39,069 nt of DNA, from positions 1 to 39,069 of the forward strand of contig JALHDI010000013.1 in assembly GCA_022839045.1 (NCBI GenBank), written 5' to 3'. The translations under genes were made by a program, and so were the position numbers. Shown in pieces: positions 24,359 to 34,031 of the stretch (the first letter of the stretch is position 1; each line of letters starts with the position of its first letter). The notes beneath the pieces are model-generated. The model ran no database searches. It saw only the letters and a list, made by a program, of their open reading frames with translations, and was not told where the DNA came from. This DNA is from Sporomusaceae bacterium. Lineage in GTDB: Bacteria > Bacillota_C > Negativicutes > Sporomusales_B > UBA7701.

Positions 24359-25603
24359 ATGAATATTCTTGCCAGAATCGATCCAGAATTGGCGCGGGCC
24401 ATCGACCTCGAGTGCAAGCGTCAGCAGAGCAAAATCGAGCTGATCGCGTCGGAGAACTTCGTTTCCAAGGCGGTGCTGCAGGCTCAGGGCTCGGTGCTGA
24501 CGAACAAGTACGCCGAAGGTTATCCCGGGCACCGCTACTACGGCGGCTGCGAGTTCGTGGATATCGCCGAGAATCTCGCCATCGAGCGGGCCAAGTCACT
24601 GTTCGGGGCGGAGCACGCCAACGTGCAGCCGCATTCCGGCGCCCAGGCCAACACGGCGGTATATTTCGCCTTCCTGCAGCCCGGCGACACCATCCTGGGC
24701 ATGAATCTGGCCCACGGCGGACACCTGACCCACGGCAGCCCGGTCAACATTTCCGGCAAGTATTTCAAGATCGTTCCCTACGGGGTCGACGCCGTCAGCC
24801 ACCGCATCAACTACGACGAGGTGCGACGGCTGGCGATGGAGCACCGGCCGAAAATGCTGGTGGCCGGCGCCAGCGCCTATTCGCGGATAATTGATTTCGA
24901 ACGCATGGGAGCCATCGCCCGCGAGTGCGGGGCGATGTTCATGGTCGATATGGCCCATATCGCCGGCCTGATCGCCGCCGGGCTGCATCCGTCCCCCGTC
25001 CCTCACGCCGACATCGTCACGACGACCACCCACAAAACGCTGCGTGGCCCGCGGGGCGGCCTGATCCTCTGCAAGGCCGAATACGCCAAGGCGGTCGACA
25101 AGGCCGTATTCCCCGGCATCCAGGGCGGCCCGCTGATGCACGTCGTCGCCGCCAAGGCGGTGGCGCTCAAGGAGGCGATGGGCGAGGAGTTCCAGGCCTA
25201 TCAGGCCCAGATAATCAAGAACGCCAAGGCCATGGCCGAGAAACTGACGGCCGAAGGCTTCAACCTGGTATCCGGCGGGACGGACAACCACCTGATGCTG
25301 GTCGACCTGAGGAACCAGCGCCTCACCGGTAAGGTGGCCGAGAAACTGCTCGACGAGGTCGGGGTGACGATCAACAAGAACGCCATCCCCTTCGATCCCG
25401 AAAGCCCGTTCGTCACGAGCGGCATCCGCATCGGTACGCCGGCGGTGACGTCGCGCGGCATGCAGGAGGACGCCATGCTCGTTATCGGCGAGATTATCGC
25501 CATGGTCCTGAACAACCCGGAAGATTCGATGGTGAAAACCAGGGCGGCCGGCCTGGTCGCCAAGCTGACCAAGAAGTATCCCTTGTACGCCGACCTGGGC
25601 TAG
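24359..25603 (+). CDS. glyA: Serine hydroxymethyltransferase
   Basis: PLP enzyme converting serine and tetrahydrofolate to glycine and 5,10-methylene-tetrahydrofolate, the main source of one-carbon units. The 414-residue protein contains [44 protein letters not shown] and [14 protein letters not shown], with the PLP lysine at residue 226. AGGAGGG precedes the ATG at ideal spacing. It is followed 44 bases later by upp, the conserved glyA-upp order. Methylene-THF links to thymidylate synthesis, and the dCMP deaminase downstream at 29211 feeds the same pathway. Confidence 0.98.
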   Translation: MNILARIDPELARAIDLECKRQQSKIELIASENFVSKAVLQAQGSVLTNKYAEGYPGHRYYGGCEFVDIAENLAIERAKSLFGAEHANVQPHSGAQANTAVYFAFLQPGDTILGMNLAHGGHLTHGSPVNISGKYFKIVPYGVDAVSHRINYDEVRRLAMEHRPKMLVAGASAYSRIIDFERMGAIARECGAMFMVDMAHIAGLIAAGLHPSPVPHADIVTTTTHKTLRGPRGGLILCKAEYAKAVDKAVFPGIQGGPLMHVVAAKAVALKEAMGEEFQAYQAQIIKNAKAMAEKLTAEGFNLVSGGTDNHLMLVDLRNQRLTGKVAEKLLDEVGVTINKNAIPFDPESPFVTSGIRIGTPAVTSRGMQEDAMLVIGEIIAMVLNNPEDSMVKTRAAGLVAKLTKKYPLYADLG

Positions 25604-25647
25604 GAAGCAAGGCTCGGGAGGAAATACAACGACGGGAGAGTGTGGAC

Positions 25648-26274
25648 ATGCAGGTTCGAATCATCGATCATCCCCTCATCCAGCACAAGCTGACGCTGAT
25701 TCGTGACATAAGGACCGGCCCGAAGGAATTCCGGGAACTTCTCGAAGAAATCGCCATGCTGATGGCCTACGAGATCACCCGCAACCTGCCGCTAGAGGAA
25801 ACGGTCATCGAGACGCCGGTGGCGCAGTGCCGCTGCAAGGTGCTGTGCGGCAAGAAGCTTGGCGTGGTGCCCATCCTGCGTGCGGGGCTCGGCATGGTTG
25901 GCGGCGTCATCCGCCTCATCCCGGCGGCGAAGGTCGGCCATATCGGCGTGTACCGCGACCCGGCCACTCTGAAGCCGGTGGAATACTACTGCAAGCTGCC
26001 CACCGACGTCGAAGACCGGGAGATCGTCGTCATCGACCCGATGCTGGCAACCGGCGGTTCGGCGGCGGCGGCAATCGACATGATCAAAAAGCGGGGTGCG
26101 CGGAGCATCAAGCTGATGTGCCTGGTGGCGGCGCCCGAGGGCGTGTTGCACGTTAACGAGCAACACCCGGACGTGGAGATTTACACCGCGTCGGTGGACG
26201 AGCGGCTCAACGACCACGGCTACATCGTGCCCGGCCTCGGCGACGCCGGCGACCGCATCTTCGGAACGAAATAG
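25648..26274 (+). CDS. upp: Uracil phosphoribosyltransferase
   Basis: Salvages uracil with PRPP to give UMP. The 208-residue protein has the type I fold markers [16 protein letters not shown] and the PRPP-binding loop [13 protein letters not shown], plus the C-terminal [17 protein letters not shown] uracil-binding segment. ATG 25648 is favoured because GGGAGAG is 7 bases upstream; GTG 25642, two codons earlier, is possible. It ends the ywlE-upp stretch at a strong terminator. Confidence 0.97.
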   Translation: MQVRIIDHPLIQHKLTLIRDIRTGPKEFRELLEEIAMLMAYEITRNLPLEETVIETPVAQCRCKVLCGKKLGVVPILRAGLGMVGGVIRLIPAAKVGHIGVYRDPATLKPVEYYCKLPTDVEDREIVVIDPMLATGGSAAAAIDMIKKRGARSIKLMCLVAAPEGVLHVNEQHPDVEIYTASVDERLNDHGYIVPGLGDAGDRIFGTK

Positions 26275-26281
26275 GCAGCAA

Positions 26282-26309
26282 AAGGCCCCGGGCAAACGCC
26301 CGGGGCCTT
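26282..26309. terminator. Bidirectional intrinsic terminator
   Basis: AAGGCCCCGGGC (26282-26293) pairs with GCCCGGGGCCTT (26298-26309) around AAAC. It lies between the convergent upp (+) and aminotransferase (-); the T-run is better on the - strand. Confidence 0.85.
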
Positions 26310-26322
26310 AGTCATGCGATTG

Positions 26323-27501
26323 CTAGGCGAAATTGACCGCCTTTTTCATTCCGCCCAATGCCTTCTTCATCCCTTCGCAGGCGGCGGCGATCGTTTCCTC
26401 GCTGCGCAGGTAGCACAGGCGGACGTGGCCTTCGCCCCGTTTGCCGAAAAAGGCGCCGGGAGTCAGGGCGACGCCGGCCCGCTCGAGCACGAAGCGGGCG
26501 AATTCTTTACTGGTCATACCGGTGCCGCTGATGTCGGGGAAGGCATAGATGGCGCCGGTGGGGGTGGCGCAAGCGACGCCGGGGATGTCGTTCAGGCTGC
26601 TGACCATCAGATCGCGCAAGGAGCGGTAGTAGGCCCGCCGCTCGTCCATGAGGCGGCGTTCGGTGGCGAGGGCGGCGATGCCGGCATGCTGGATGAACGG
26701 CGGCAGGCAGGTGTAGACGGTGTTGAACATCAGGCCCAGCTTGGCGATCACTTCGGTCGGGCCGATGGCGTAGCCCAGCCGCCAGCCGGACATGGAGTGG
26801 CCCTTGGAGAAGCCGCTGAGAATGATGGTCCGCTCGCGGCACTGGTCGGCGAAGCTCGGCGAGAAGTGGCGGCCTTCATAAATGTTTTCGGCATAGATTT
26901 CGTCGCTCAGGAGATAGAGGTCGTGCTTGGCGGCCACGGCGGCCACGTCGCGGATTTCCTCCTCGCTCATAACGGCGCCGGTCGGGTTGCCGGGGGTGTT
27001 GATGATTATCAGCCGGGTTTTGGGGGTGATGCGGGTCTCGAGGTCGCCGGCGTCGAGGCGGAAACCCTCGCGGAGCGGCACGGTCACCTGCTTGATGCCC
27101 GTGTAGCTGGTAACGGCTTCGTAGGTCGGGAAGTAGGGGTCGGGGGTTATGACCTCGTCGCCGGGGTTCGCGACGCAGCGGATGACAAAGTCGATGATGC
27201 TGTTGGCCGGCATAGTCACGATCTGGTTGAGGTCGGGTGTAAAGCCGAGCTTGCCGGCGGTATACTTGCGGATGGCCTGCCGGAGCGGCTCGATGCCGTT
27301 GGCGGCGACATATTTCGTATGGCCCTGGTCGAGAGCCTGCTTGGTGGCCTCAATGACGTGGGGGTAGGCGTCGAAGTCGGAGTCGCCGACTTCGAAGCGA
27401 TGGATAGTTCGCCCGGTGGCGGCAAGCGCGTTGGCGATGTCGAGGATTTCGAGCATCGGTTGGCCCACAAGGCCGGCAGTAAGGTCGGACAGACGTTTCA
27501 T
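26323..27501 (-). CDS. Class I/II pyridoxal-phosphate aminotransferase
   Basis: A 392-residue fold-type I aminotransferase of the aspartate/aromatic group. Visible motifs are the [15 protein letters not shown] substrate-loop region, [26 protein letters not shown], the PLP lysine in [16 protein letters not shown], and the substrate-carboxylate Arg in [13 protein letters not shown]. Start ATG 27501 is chosen because AGAGGATGG lies about 9 bases upstream; an earlier ATG at 27513 has its site too close. It stands alone, convergent with upp. The amino donor is likely glutamate or aspartate, but specificity cannot be read from sequence. Its promoter overlaps one of the tandem repeats upstream. Confidence 0.93.
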   Translation of the reverse strand: MKRLSDLTAGLVGQPMLEILDIANALAATGRTIHRFEVGDSDFDAYPHVIEATKQALDQGHTKYVAANGIEPLRQAIRKYTAGKLGFTPDLNQIVTMPANSIIDFVIRCVANPGDEVITPDPYFPTYEAVTSYTGIKQVTVPLREGFRLDAGDLETRITPKTRLIIINTPGNPTGAVMSEEEIRDVAAVAAKHDLYLLSDEIYAENIYEGRHFSPSFADQCRERTIILSGFSKGHSMSGWRLGYAIGPTEVIAKLGLMFNTVYTCLPPFIQHAGIAALATERRLMDERRAYYRSLRDLMVSSLNDIPGVACATPTGAIYAFPDISGTGMTSKEFARFVLERAGVALTPGAFFGKRGEGHVRLCYLRSEETIAAACEGMKKALGGMKKAVNFA

Positions 27502-27549
27502 AATTGGCACCATCCTCTGTGTAAATACAAGTGGACTATACAGAAAGAC

Positions 27550-27578
27550 ATTATACTCCACTTTGCCCGCCAGCGCAA
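27550..27578 (-). promoter_or_regulatory. Probable sigma-A promoter of the aminotransferase gene
   Basis: On the - strand TTGCGC (27578-27573) and TATAAT (27555-27550) are 17 bases apart, the same hexamers as at rpmE. The -35 lies within the first copy of the tandem repeat. The other two repeat copies differ at exactly this hexamer. Confidence 0.7.
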
Positions 27579-27688
27579 CCCCCGAGGGATTATTTTCAGT
27601 TAATCAATGTCAGGCGGAACCCCCGAGGGGATTGTTTTTGTTTAATCAATGAAATCAGGCGGAACCCCCGAGGGGATTATTTTCGCTA
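27571..27688. repeat. Three imperfect tandem repeats upstream of the aminotransferase
   Basis: Copies at 27571-27610, 27611-27655 and 27656-27688 share the core AACCCCCGAGGGGATT (one G shorter in copy 1), preceded by CAGGCGG (CAGCGC in copy 1). Copies 1 and 2 also share TTAATCAATG. Core-to-core distances are 41 and 45 bases. They lie in the 306-base gap between the divergent aminotransferase and YhcH genes (27502-27807), which otherwise holds only promoter elements. They may be operator sites or a local duplication. Confidence 0.8.
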
Positions 27689-27743
27689 CATCTTTGCGTC
27701 GGGCGAGGCTTGTTCCATCAGGTGAATAGTGTCGGCGTGCGGG

Positions 27744-28280
<537 letters not shown>

Positions 28281-28281
<1 letters not shown>

Positions 28282-28326
28282 AGAGACAAAAAGCGCCGGG
28301 TGGAAACCCGGCGCTTTTTGTCTCTC
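28281..28326 (+). terminator. Strong intrinsic terminator, 21-bp perfect stem
   Basis: Arms 28281-28301 and 28306-28326 are fully complementary around GGAA, with TTTTT inside the right arm. The stem begins on the last base of the YhcH stop codon. Confidence 0.9.
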
Positions 28327-28390
28327 ATGGAAGGGGATGTCCGCGCGGCGGCATAATATACAAGTATCGGTATGGACGGAGGCGAGTATT

Positions 28391-29166
28391 ATGACGGGAC
28401 GGCTGGACGAGGTGGCGGCGGCCTGGCGGGGCGCCAGGTACCCGGTGGTCTTCACGGGGGCGGGGGTGAGCACCGAATCGGGGCTGCCCGATTTCCGCTC
28501 GGCCCAAGGGCTGTGGAAGCAGCGGCCGGAGAGCCTGGCGACGATGACGGCGCTCCGCCGTGAACCGCACGAGTTCTATTTCTTTTACCAGTGGCGGATC
28601 GCCCGCCTCCGGGAGGCGGCGGCCAACGCCGGCCACGCGGCGCTGGCCGCGCTGGCGGCCGCCGGCTTCGTGAAGCGCCTGATAACCCAGAACGTCGACG
28701 GCCTTCACCAGCGCGCCGGCAGTGAAGCTGTGGAGCTGCACGGCACGCTGCGGACGGTAAGCTGTCTGGCGTGCGGGGCCGGATACGACAGCCGGACGCT
28801 GCTGCCGGCGGCGGAGGGCTGGGAGGACGACTACCGGGCCGGGCGGTACCGTCCGGGGAAGGAATGCGCCTGCCCCGGCTGCGGCGGAGGCCTGAGGCCC
28901 GACGTCGTGCTGTTCGGCGAATCCCTGCCTCCGGATGCCTGGGAGGAGGCGGCGCGCGCCAGCCGGGCAGCCGACTTCTTCGTGGTCGTCGGCTCGTCGC
29001 TGGCAGTAGGGCCGGCAAACCTCTGCCCCGAGTTTGCGCTGGCGAACGGGGCGCGGCTGGCCATCATCAACCAGGAGCCCACCCATCTCGACGGCCGGCG
29101 GAGTGGGTATTCCGCGACAGGGCCGCCGGGGTGCTGGCGGCGATCAGGGAAAGGATTATCGTCTGA
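28391..29166 (+). CDS. Sir2-family NAD-dependent protein deacylase, frameshifted near the C-terminus
   Basis: Removes acetyl (or longer acyl) groups from protein lysines using NAD. Motifs are in order: [16 protein letters not shown] (NAD binding), ITQNVDGLH with the catalytic His in VELHGTL, the zinc cysteines CLACG and [19 protein letters not shown] and [12 protein letters not shown]. The reading is normal to [11 protein letters not shown] at about 29098. The expected ending ([20 protein letters not shown]) then continues one base back, to TGA 29164-29166. One G is probably missing in the GGCCGGCGG run at 29093-29101. Read literally, the frame continues to 29182 with about 25 unrelated residues. 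The catalytic core is intact either way. ATG 28391 has GGAGG 8 bases upstream. Confidence 0.9.
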
Positions 29167-29210
29167 CGCGTGGAAGTATTGAGGATAAGCGAAAAGATGG
29201 AGGTGCGCGG

Positions 29211-29663
29211 ATGACGCGGCCGATGTGGGATGAGTACTTTATGGATATCACCAGGGTGGTGGCGACTAGGTCGACCTGCCTCAGGCGTCAGGTGGGGGCG
29301 GTGATCGTCAAGGGCAAGCGCCTGCTGACCAGCGGCTACAACGGCGCGCCGCAGGGGCTGGCGCATTGCAGCGAGGTGGGCTGCCTGCGCGCCGCCAGAG
29401 CGATACCGTCCGGCGAGCGCCATGAGCTGTGCCGCGGCACTCACGCCGAGCAGAACGCCATCGTCCAGGCCGCCCTCTACGGTGTGGCCATCGAGGGGGC
29501 GACGCTCTACTGCACCCATCAGCCGTGTTCGGGCTGCACCAAGATGATTATCAACGCCGGCATCAAGCGGATCGTCTACCTCTCCCCCTACCCGGACGAG
29601 CTGGCGGCCGAACTGCTGGCCGGCACGGATATAGAATGCATATGTTTCGGGGACAAATCATGA
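29211..29663 (+). CDS. Deoxycytidylate deaminase (ComEB-like)
   Basis: Converts dCMP to dUMP, the substrate of thymidylate synthase. The 150-residue zinc enzyme has the HAEQNAI motif (zinc His and catalytic Glu) and the [13 protein letters not shown] zinc motif. An additional Cys/His set ([10 protein letters not shown] and [10 protein letters not shown]) is typical of the dCMP deaminase branch. GGAGGT lies 7 bases before ATG 29211. It follows the sirtuin gene by about 45 bases and ends at a strong terminator. In related genomes comEB sits between upp and wecA, as here. Confidence 0.95.
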   Translation: MTRPMWDEYFMDITRVVATRSTCLRRQVGAVIVKGKRLLTSGYNGAPQGLAHCSEVGCLRAARAIPSGERHELCRGTHAEQNAIVQAALYGVAIEGATLYCTHQPCSGCTKMIINAGIKRIVYLSPYPDELAAELLAGTDIECICFGDKS

Positions 29664-29698
29664 AATAAGGGCGCTTCCGGCGGGAAGCGCCCTTATTT
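29663..29698. terminator. Intrinsic terminator after dCMP deaminase
   Basis: A perfect 16-bp stem (29663-29678 with 29683-29698) around a 4-base loop, with ATTT at the end, sits between the convergent dCMP deaminase and serine hydrolase genes. Confidence 0.87.
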
Positions 29699-29714
29699 GT
29701 TATAAACCATTTCC

Positions 29715-30476
29715 CTATTTTCTTCGCAAAGCATTGTATGCTTTCGCCGCCGTCCTGGCGATATAATCGCTGGCATACGCTTCGGGCCGGCCGGTCAGGG
29801 TGTAAACGCTGATGAGGATCTGGTCCCGGCCGTCGTCGACGATGCCGACGTCGCAGAGGAGGTTGTCGAGAGCGCCGACCTTGTGCATCACCGGGGTCTC
29901 CATGAAGCGGGGGATCTCGTCGTGGAAGATGGTGTTGGCGAGCTTGTCTTTGAGTTCGGCCGACTTCTGTCTGCCGAGATAGCGGTCGCGGTAGATGTTC
30001 TCGAAGACGAGGGCCATCTCGTACGGCGTGGTGACACTGTGGTACTTGTAGCGCTTGTAGGCGTCCTCGCTATGTACCTGCGTCTTGCGCAGGCGCAGGT
30101 CGCGCGTCACCTTCCGCAGAGCGTCGGGGCGGACGGCGTCGATCTCGTCGAGCATCGCGCGGTACGAGTCGTTGCCGCTGACGACGATCATGTCGTCGAC
30201 ATTTTCGTCGTACAGCTCTTTTTTGGCCGGGCTGGCGCCCGGATAGAGATGCTTGTAGAGCGCCATCGCGACAACCAGTTTGGCGGTCGAGGCGGCGGGG
30301 AAAACGGCGTCCCGGTTGTAGGCGAGAGCTTTGCCGGTGCGGAGGTTCTTGGCGTAAACGCCGACTTGGCCATCGAACTTTTTGGCATCGCTGACGATTT
30401 CCTTGTAGGAGTTGGCCGATGCCACGGCGGTGAACATGAGGAGAGCGGTAAGGAGAAGAGCGACTTTTTTAAGCAA
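29715..30476 (-). CDS. Exported serine hydrolase of the beta-lactamase/PBP fold
   Basis: A 253-residue secreted protein related to class A beta-lactamases (Beta-lactamase2 group). After a signal peptide ending near VASA (residue 21) come the nucleophile motif S63-TAK66 (PAASTAKLV), SGN in place of SDN (VVSGNDSY) and KVG in place of the KTG triad (MHKVGALDN). Changes in the second and third motifs are frequent in non-lactamase members, so antibiotic hydrolysis should not be assumed; a peptidoglycan-related or unknown hydrolase is as likely. TTG 30476 is favoured because AGGTGG precedes it; a GTG three codons upstream is the alternative. Confidence 0.85.
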   Translation of the reverse strand: MLKKVALLLTALLMFTAVASANSYKEIVSDAKKFDGQVGVYAKNLRTGKALAYNRDAVFPAASTAKLVVAMALYKHLYPGASPAKKELYDENVDDMIVVSGNDSYRAMLDEIDAVRPDALRKVTRDLRLRKTQVHSEDAYKRYKYHSVTTPYEMALVFENIYRDRYLGRQKSAELKDKLANTIFHDEIPRFMETPVMHKVGALDNLLCDVGIVDDGRDQILISVYTLTGRPEAYASDYIARTAAKAYNALRRK

Positions 30477-30559
30477 TCCTACCACCTCTGTTAACGTTTG
30501 GTTAAATTATAACCGACGCTGACTGGTCAGTCCATGGGCGGATAGGACTATTTTTGTCG

Positions 30560-32422
30560 TTATTTGCCGCTGAACTTCTTCAGTTTGCGCCACAACGTCG
30601 ACCGGCTCATCCCCAGCATCCTGGCAGCTTCGCCGTATTTGCCGCGGGTGGCGGCGAGGGCTTTTTTGATCTCCTCGCTTTCGTTTTCCAGTACGAAGGC
30701 CTGGATGTCGGGCTCCTGCTCGTCGGCGAGCATTTCGGCCACCGTGGCGGCCGTGATTTTGCCCTCGCGGCAGACGACGGCAAGGCGCTCGACGGTGTTT
30801 TCCAGCTCGCGGATGTTTCCGGGCCATGGGTAGCTGGCCAAGAGAACCAAGGCGTCTTCGGCGAAGGCGAGGCGGCGGCCGGCGGCAGCGGTGTGGCGTG
30901 CCAGGAAGTGGCGGGCGTAGCCGGGGATGTCGGCGACCCGCTCGCGCAGCGGCGGGATGCGCAGGCGGAGGACATTGAGGCGGTAGTAGAGGTCGGCGCG
31001 GAAGTTGTTCTGGGAGACCATCTGCTTGAGGGTGCGGTTGGTGGCGGCGATAACGCGCACATCCACCGGGATGACCTTGTCGCTGCCCAGCCGCATCACC
31101 TTTTTCTCCTGAAGGACACGCAGCAGCTTGCCCTGGGTGGCAAGGTCCATTTCGGCGATTTCGTCGAGGAAGATGGTGCCGCGGTGAGCGACCTCGAACA
31201 GGCCGGGACGGCCTCCCTTGACCGCGCCGGTAAAAGCGCCGCCGACGTAGCCGAACAGCTCGCTTTCCAGTATCTGGCTGGGGAGGGCGGCGCAGTTTAC
31301 GGCTACGAAGGGGCCGCCGGACCGGGGGCTGTAGTTGTGGATGCTCTGGGCGAAGACTTCCTTGCCGGTGCCGGTTTCGCCGAGGATGAGGACGGCGGAC
31401 TGGGTGGCGGCGAAGTCTTTGGCCATACGTACCGTGTTTTCGATGATGGGCGTATGGCCGAGGACATCGTCGAAGGTGAAGGCGGCGACGTGGCCGGAGG
31501 CGTAGATTTCGCGCCGGATGCGCTCCTCCATCTGCTGGATTTTGCTGACGTCCTGGAAGTTGGCCACCGCCCCGGCCGCCTGGCCGCCCACTATTATCGG
31601 GATTTTGTTGCAGAGGATGCGCTTGCCCTTCACGCGCAGCAACTGGCCGAGATCGTCGCGGCCGGTCCCGATGACGTCGGCCAGCTTGAGTTCCGGCCAG
31701 ATCTCGCCGATGGGCCGGCCTATGGCCCTGGATTCGTCGATGCCGGTGGTGCGCTGGGCAACCGGGTTGAAGACGGTCACGCGGGCGTCTTGATCGACCG
31801 AGATGACGCCCTCGTAGGCGTAATCGAGCACCGTCTTGAAAAACCCGGCCTTGACCTTCTCCAACTTGCGGGCGTGGGCTAGGCGCTTGGCTTCCTGGAC
31901 GGCCTGGATTATCCCTTCGGCGCCGCTTTCGATGAAAACGGCCGGGAGGCCGTGGTGGGCGGCGACCTTGACGGTTATTACCCCGCCGACGACGACATCG
32001 GCGCCGGCGGCGAAAGCGCGCCGCACGTTGGCTTCGGCCTCGAATTCGCTGGTGATGATATAATCGCGGAGGTCGATGCCCAGAATCGGTGCCAGACAGT
32101 CGATCCCCATCACCATCGAGGGAAAGGCGACGACGGCGACTCTGTCGCCGTAGGAGCGGGCCTGCTGGACGGCGCGGATGAGGTCGAAGCCGGTGATCGG
32201 CACCTCGACGATGCTGACGGCGAGGCCGGCGTCACGGATCGCCGACGCGGTTCCGCCGCGGGTGACGATGATTTCCGTGCCTTCGGCGATAAGTTCTTTG
32301 GCCACCGTGACGCCGGCGCTCAGCAGGCCAAGGCGGATGGCGACATCGCCATGGTCGGGGGCGAGGACTGCCCGGGCGGTGGCGAGCATGCTTTCGTCGG
32401 GGGCGAGAAAAGCGATTTTCAA
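30560..32422 (-). CDS. Sigma-54-dependent activator with PrpR N-terminal and PAS domains
   Basis: A 620-residue enhancer-binding protein. Domains in order: a PrpR_N-type sensor (about 1-175, [18 protein letters not shown] start), a PAS domain (about 195-310, with a [19 protein letters not shown] core), an AAA+ domain with GETGTGKE (Walker A), the sigma-54 contact loop GAFTGA and [11 protein letters not shown] (Walker B), and a C-terminal Fis-type helix-turn-helix ([18 protein letters not shown]). All activator motifs are intact. TTG 32422 has AGGAAGTGA upstream; longer readings lack a site. It is divergent from the DASS-LarA-LeuCD operon, whose -24/-12 promoter lies about 110 bases from this start, so it is almost surely its regulator. 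Confidence 0.95.
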   Translation of the reverse strand: MKIAFLAPDESMLATARAVLAPDHGDVAIRLGLLSAGVTVAKELIAEGTEIIVTRGGTASAIRDAGLAVSIVEVPITGFDLIRAVQQARSYGDRVAVVAFPSMVMGIDCLAPILGIDLRDYIITSEFEAEANVRRAFAAGADVVVGGVITVKVAAHHGLPAVFIESGAEGIIQAVQEAKRLAHARKLEKVKAGFFKTVLDYAYEGVISVDQDARVTVFNPVAQRTTGIDESRAIGRPIGEIWPELKLADVIGTGRDDLGQLLRVKGKRILCNKIPIIVGGQAAGAVANFQDVSKIQQMEERIRREIYASGHVAAFTFDDVLGHTPIIENTVRMAKDFAATQSAVLILGETGTGKEVFAQSIHNYSPRSGGPFVAVNCAALPSQILESELFGYVGGAFTGAVKGGRPGLFEVAHRGTIFLDEIAEMDLATQGKLLRVLQEKKVMRLGSDKVIPVDVRVIAATNRTLKQMVSQNNFRADLYYRLNVLRLRIPPLRERVADIPGYARHFLARHTAAAGRRLAFAEDALVLLASYPWPGNIRELENTVERLAVVCREGKITAATVAEMLADEQEPDIQAFVLENESEEIKKALAATRGKYGEAARMLGMSRSTLWRKLKKFSGK

Positions 32423-32451
32423 GGCGTCACTTCCTTGCAACAAAATAAAAC

Positions 32452-32472
32452 GTTCTAGAACGATTTTAGAAC
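32452..32472. promoter_or_regulatory. Candidate upstream activating sites for the sigma-54 activator
   Basis: A perfect palindrome GTTCTAGAAC (32452-32461) is followed one helical turn later by the related ATTTTAGAAC (32463-32472). The pair lies about 60-80 bases upstream of the -24 element and 30 bases upstream of the regulator's own start, a position suited to activation of the operon and autoregulation. Confidence 0.55.
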
Positions 32473-32532
32473 ATTGTCGCGCTTTTTGCAACGCGTGTCC
32501 GGCCGGAGCCCGTCGTTAAGCCCTCCCGTGTC

Positions 32533-32548
32533 TGGCATGACAATTGCA
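32533..32548 (+). promoter_or_regulatory. Sigma-54 (-24/-12) promoter
   Basis: TGGCATGACAATTGCA matches the consensus TGGCAC-N5-TTGCA, with GG and GC separated by exactly 10 bases. Transcription would begin near 32559, about 40 bases before the transporter start codon. Confidence 0.88.
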
Positions 32549-32597
32549 TTATGAAGTATATTGGTTGAATAATATAAACATTATGAGGAGGGACATG

Positions 32598-34001
32598 ATG
32601 AACAAGAACCTGCGCAACGGATTGATCGCGGTGGCCGTCGGGGTGATTATCTGGTTCCTGCCCGTTCCCGCCGGTCTCAAACCGCCGGCCTGGCACCTGT
32701 TCGCCATCTTTGTCGCCACTATCCTCGGATTTATCCTTCAACCCCTGCCGATCGGCGCCGTCGCCTTCATAAGCCTCGGCCTCGCAGGCCTGCTCGGCGT
32801 TATGAAGCCGGCCGAAATCCTCACCGGCTTCGGCAACACCACCATGTGGCTGATCGTATCGGCGTTCCTGTTCGCCAAAGGCTTCGTCAAGACCGGCCTC
32901 GGCCGCCGTATCGCCTACAAGATCATGGCCGCCATCGGCGACAGTTCGCTGAAACTGGCCTACGCAATGGCGCTCAGCGACCTCGTCATTTCGCCGGCCA
33001 CGCCTTCCAACACCGCCCGCGGCGGCGGCATCCTCTATCCCATCGTCCGCAGCTTGTCCGCCGCCTTCGGCTCGGAGCCGGGGGAAACCTCCCGCAAGAT
33101 CGGCGCCTATTTAATGAAGAGCACCTTCCAGTGCAACACCATCACTTCGGCGATGTTCCTGACCTCGGTCGCCCCCAACTCGCTGGTCGCCGCGCTGGCC
33201 CTGCAGACCTCCAAGGTGTCGATCAGCTGGGGCACCTGGGCGCTCGCCGGCGTCCTCCCCGGCCTGATCGCCCTGGCGATTGCGCCGTACGTCATCTATA
33301 AGCTTTATCCGCCGGAAATAACCAAGACGCCGGAAGCCAAGATTATAGCCAACAATGAACTCGAGAAGATGGGACCGACGACCTGGGGCGAAAAGGTGGT
33401 CGCCGGGACGTTCGTCCTCGCCCTCCTGCTCTGGAGCACCTCGTCCTTCACGAAGATCGACGCCACCGTCTCCGCCGTCGTCTGCGTCGGCATCATGCTG
33501 CTCGGTCAGGCGATCGAATGGAAGGATGTCCTCGAAGAAAAAGGCGCCTGGGACACTCTCGTGTGGATGGGCGGCCTGATCAGCCTGGCCGGCGCCCTCA
33601 ACAAAGTGGGTTTCATCCCCTGGTTCGCCAAGCTGATCGGCGCCTCGCTGGTCGGCTTCTCCTGGGAAATGGCCCTTGGTATCCTGCTGCTCGTCTATAT
33701 GTACTCCCACTACGCCTTCGCCAGTCTCTCGGCCCACGTAACCGCGATGTACGCCGCCTTCCTGGCCGTGTCCGTCGCCGCCGGCGCGCCGCCGTTCCTC
33801 GCGGCCATGAGCCTGGGCGTCATCTCCGCCCTGTTCGGCGGCCTGACCCACTACGCCACCGGCCCGGCGCCCATCTATTTCGGCGCGGGCTACATTTCCC
33901 AGGGAGACTGGTGGAAGATCGGTTTCATCCTGTCGGTCATCAACCTGGTCATTTTCATCGGCTTCGGCAGCATGTGGTGGAAGATCGCCGGCCTCTGGTA
34001 A
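32598..34001 (+). CDS. DASS-family anion:sodium symporter (SLC13-like)
   Basis: Predicted secondary transporter for di- or tricarboxylates, 467 residues with about 12 hydrophobic segments. The two SNT-like substrate/sodium motifs of the family appear as SPATPSNTARGGGI (first half) and GGLTHYATGPAPIYFGAGYI (second half). This pattern fits the plant 2-oxoglutarate/malate translocator and CitT-like branch. ATG 32598 is chosen over the adjacent 32595 because GGAGG is then 7 bases away. It is the first gene after the sigma-54 promoter and is followed 30 bases later by the LarA homologue, so it probably imports that enzyme's substrate. Confidence 0.92.
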   Translation: MNKNLRNGLIAVAVGVIIWFLPVPAGLKPPAWHLFAIFVATILGFILQPLPIGAVAFISLGLAGLLGVMKPAEILTGFGNTTMWLIVSAFLFAKGFVKTGLGRRIAYKIMAAIGDSSLKLAYAMALSDLVISPATPSNTARGGGILYPIVRSLSAAFGSEPGETSRKIGAYLMKSTFQCNTITSAMFLTSVAPNSLVAALALQTSKVSISWGTWALAGVLPGLIALAIAPYVIYKLYPPEITKTPEAKIIANNELEKMGPTTWGEKVVAGTFVLALLLWSTSSFTKIDATVSAVVCVGIMLLGQAIEWKDVLEEKGAWDTLVWMGGLISLAGALNKVGFIPWFAKLIGASLVGFSWEMALGILLLVYMYSHYAFASLSAHVTAMYAAFLAVSVAAGAPPFLAAMSLGVISALFGGLTHYATGPAPIYFGAGYISQGDWWKIGFILSVINLVIFIGFGSMWWKIAGLW

Positions 34002-34031
34002 CCTACCACGAAAGAGGAGTGATATTCTGGC

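Noticed and set aside
27502..27570. T-box leader upstream of the aminotransferase
   Set aside because: The predicted leader is about 45 bases, far too short, and no AGGGTGG-type T-box sequence is present.
27571..27688. CRISPR array
   Set aside because: Only three imperfect copies with similar, not unique, intervening sequence and no cas genes.
27609..27729. Short frames in the tandem repeats, each encoding a GGTPEG-type peptide
   Set aside because: No Shine-Dalgarno site precedes either ATG and lengths are 12-25 residues; the similarity simply follows from the DNA repeat.
30554..31882. 442-codon open frame on the + strand opposite the sigma-54 activator
   Set aside because: No recognisable domain; the - strand carries intact Walker A, GAFTGA and helix-turn-helix motifs.
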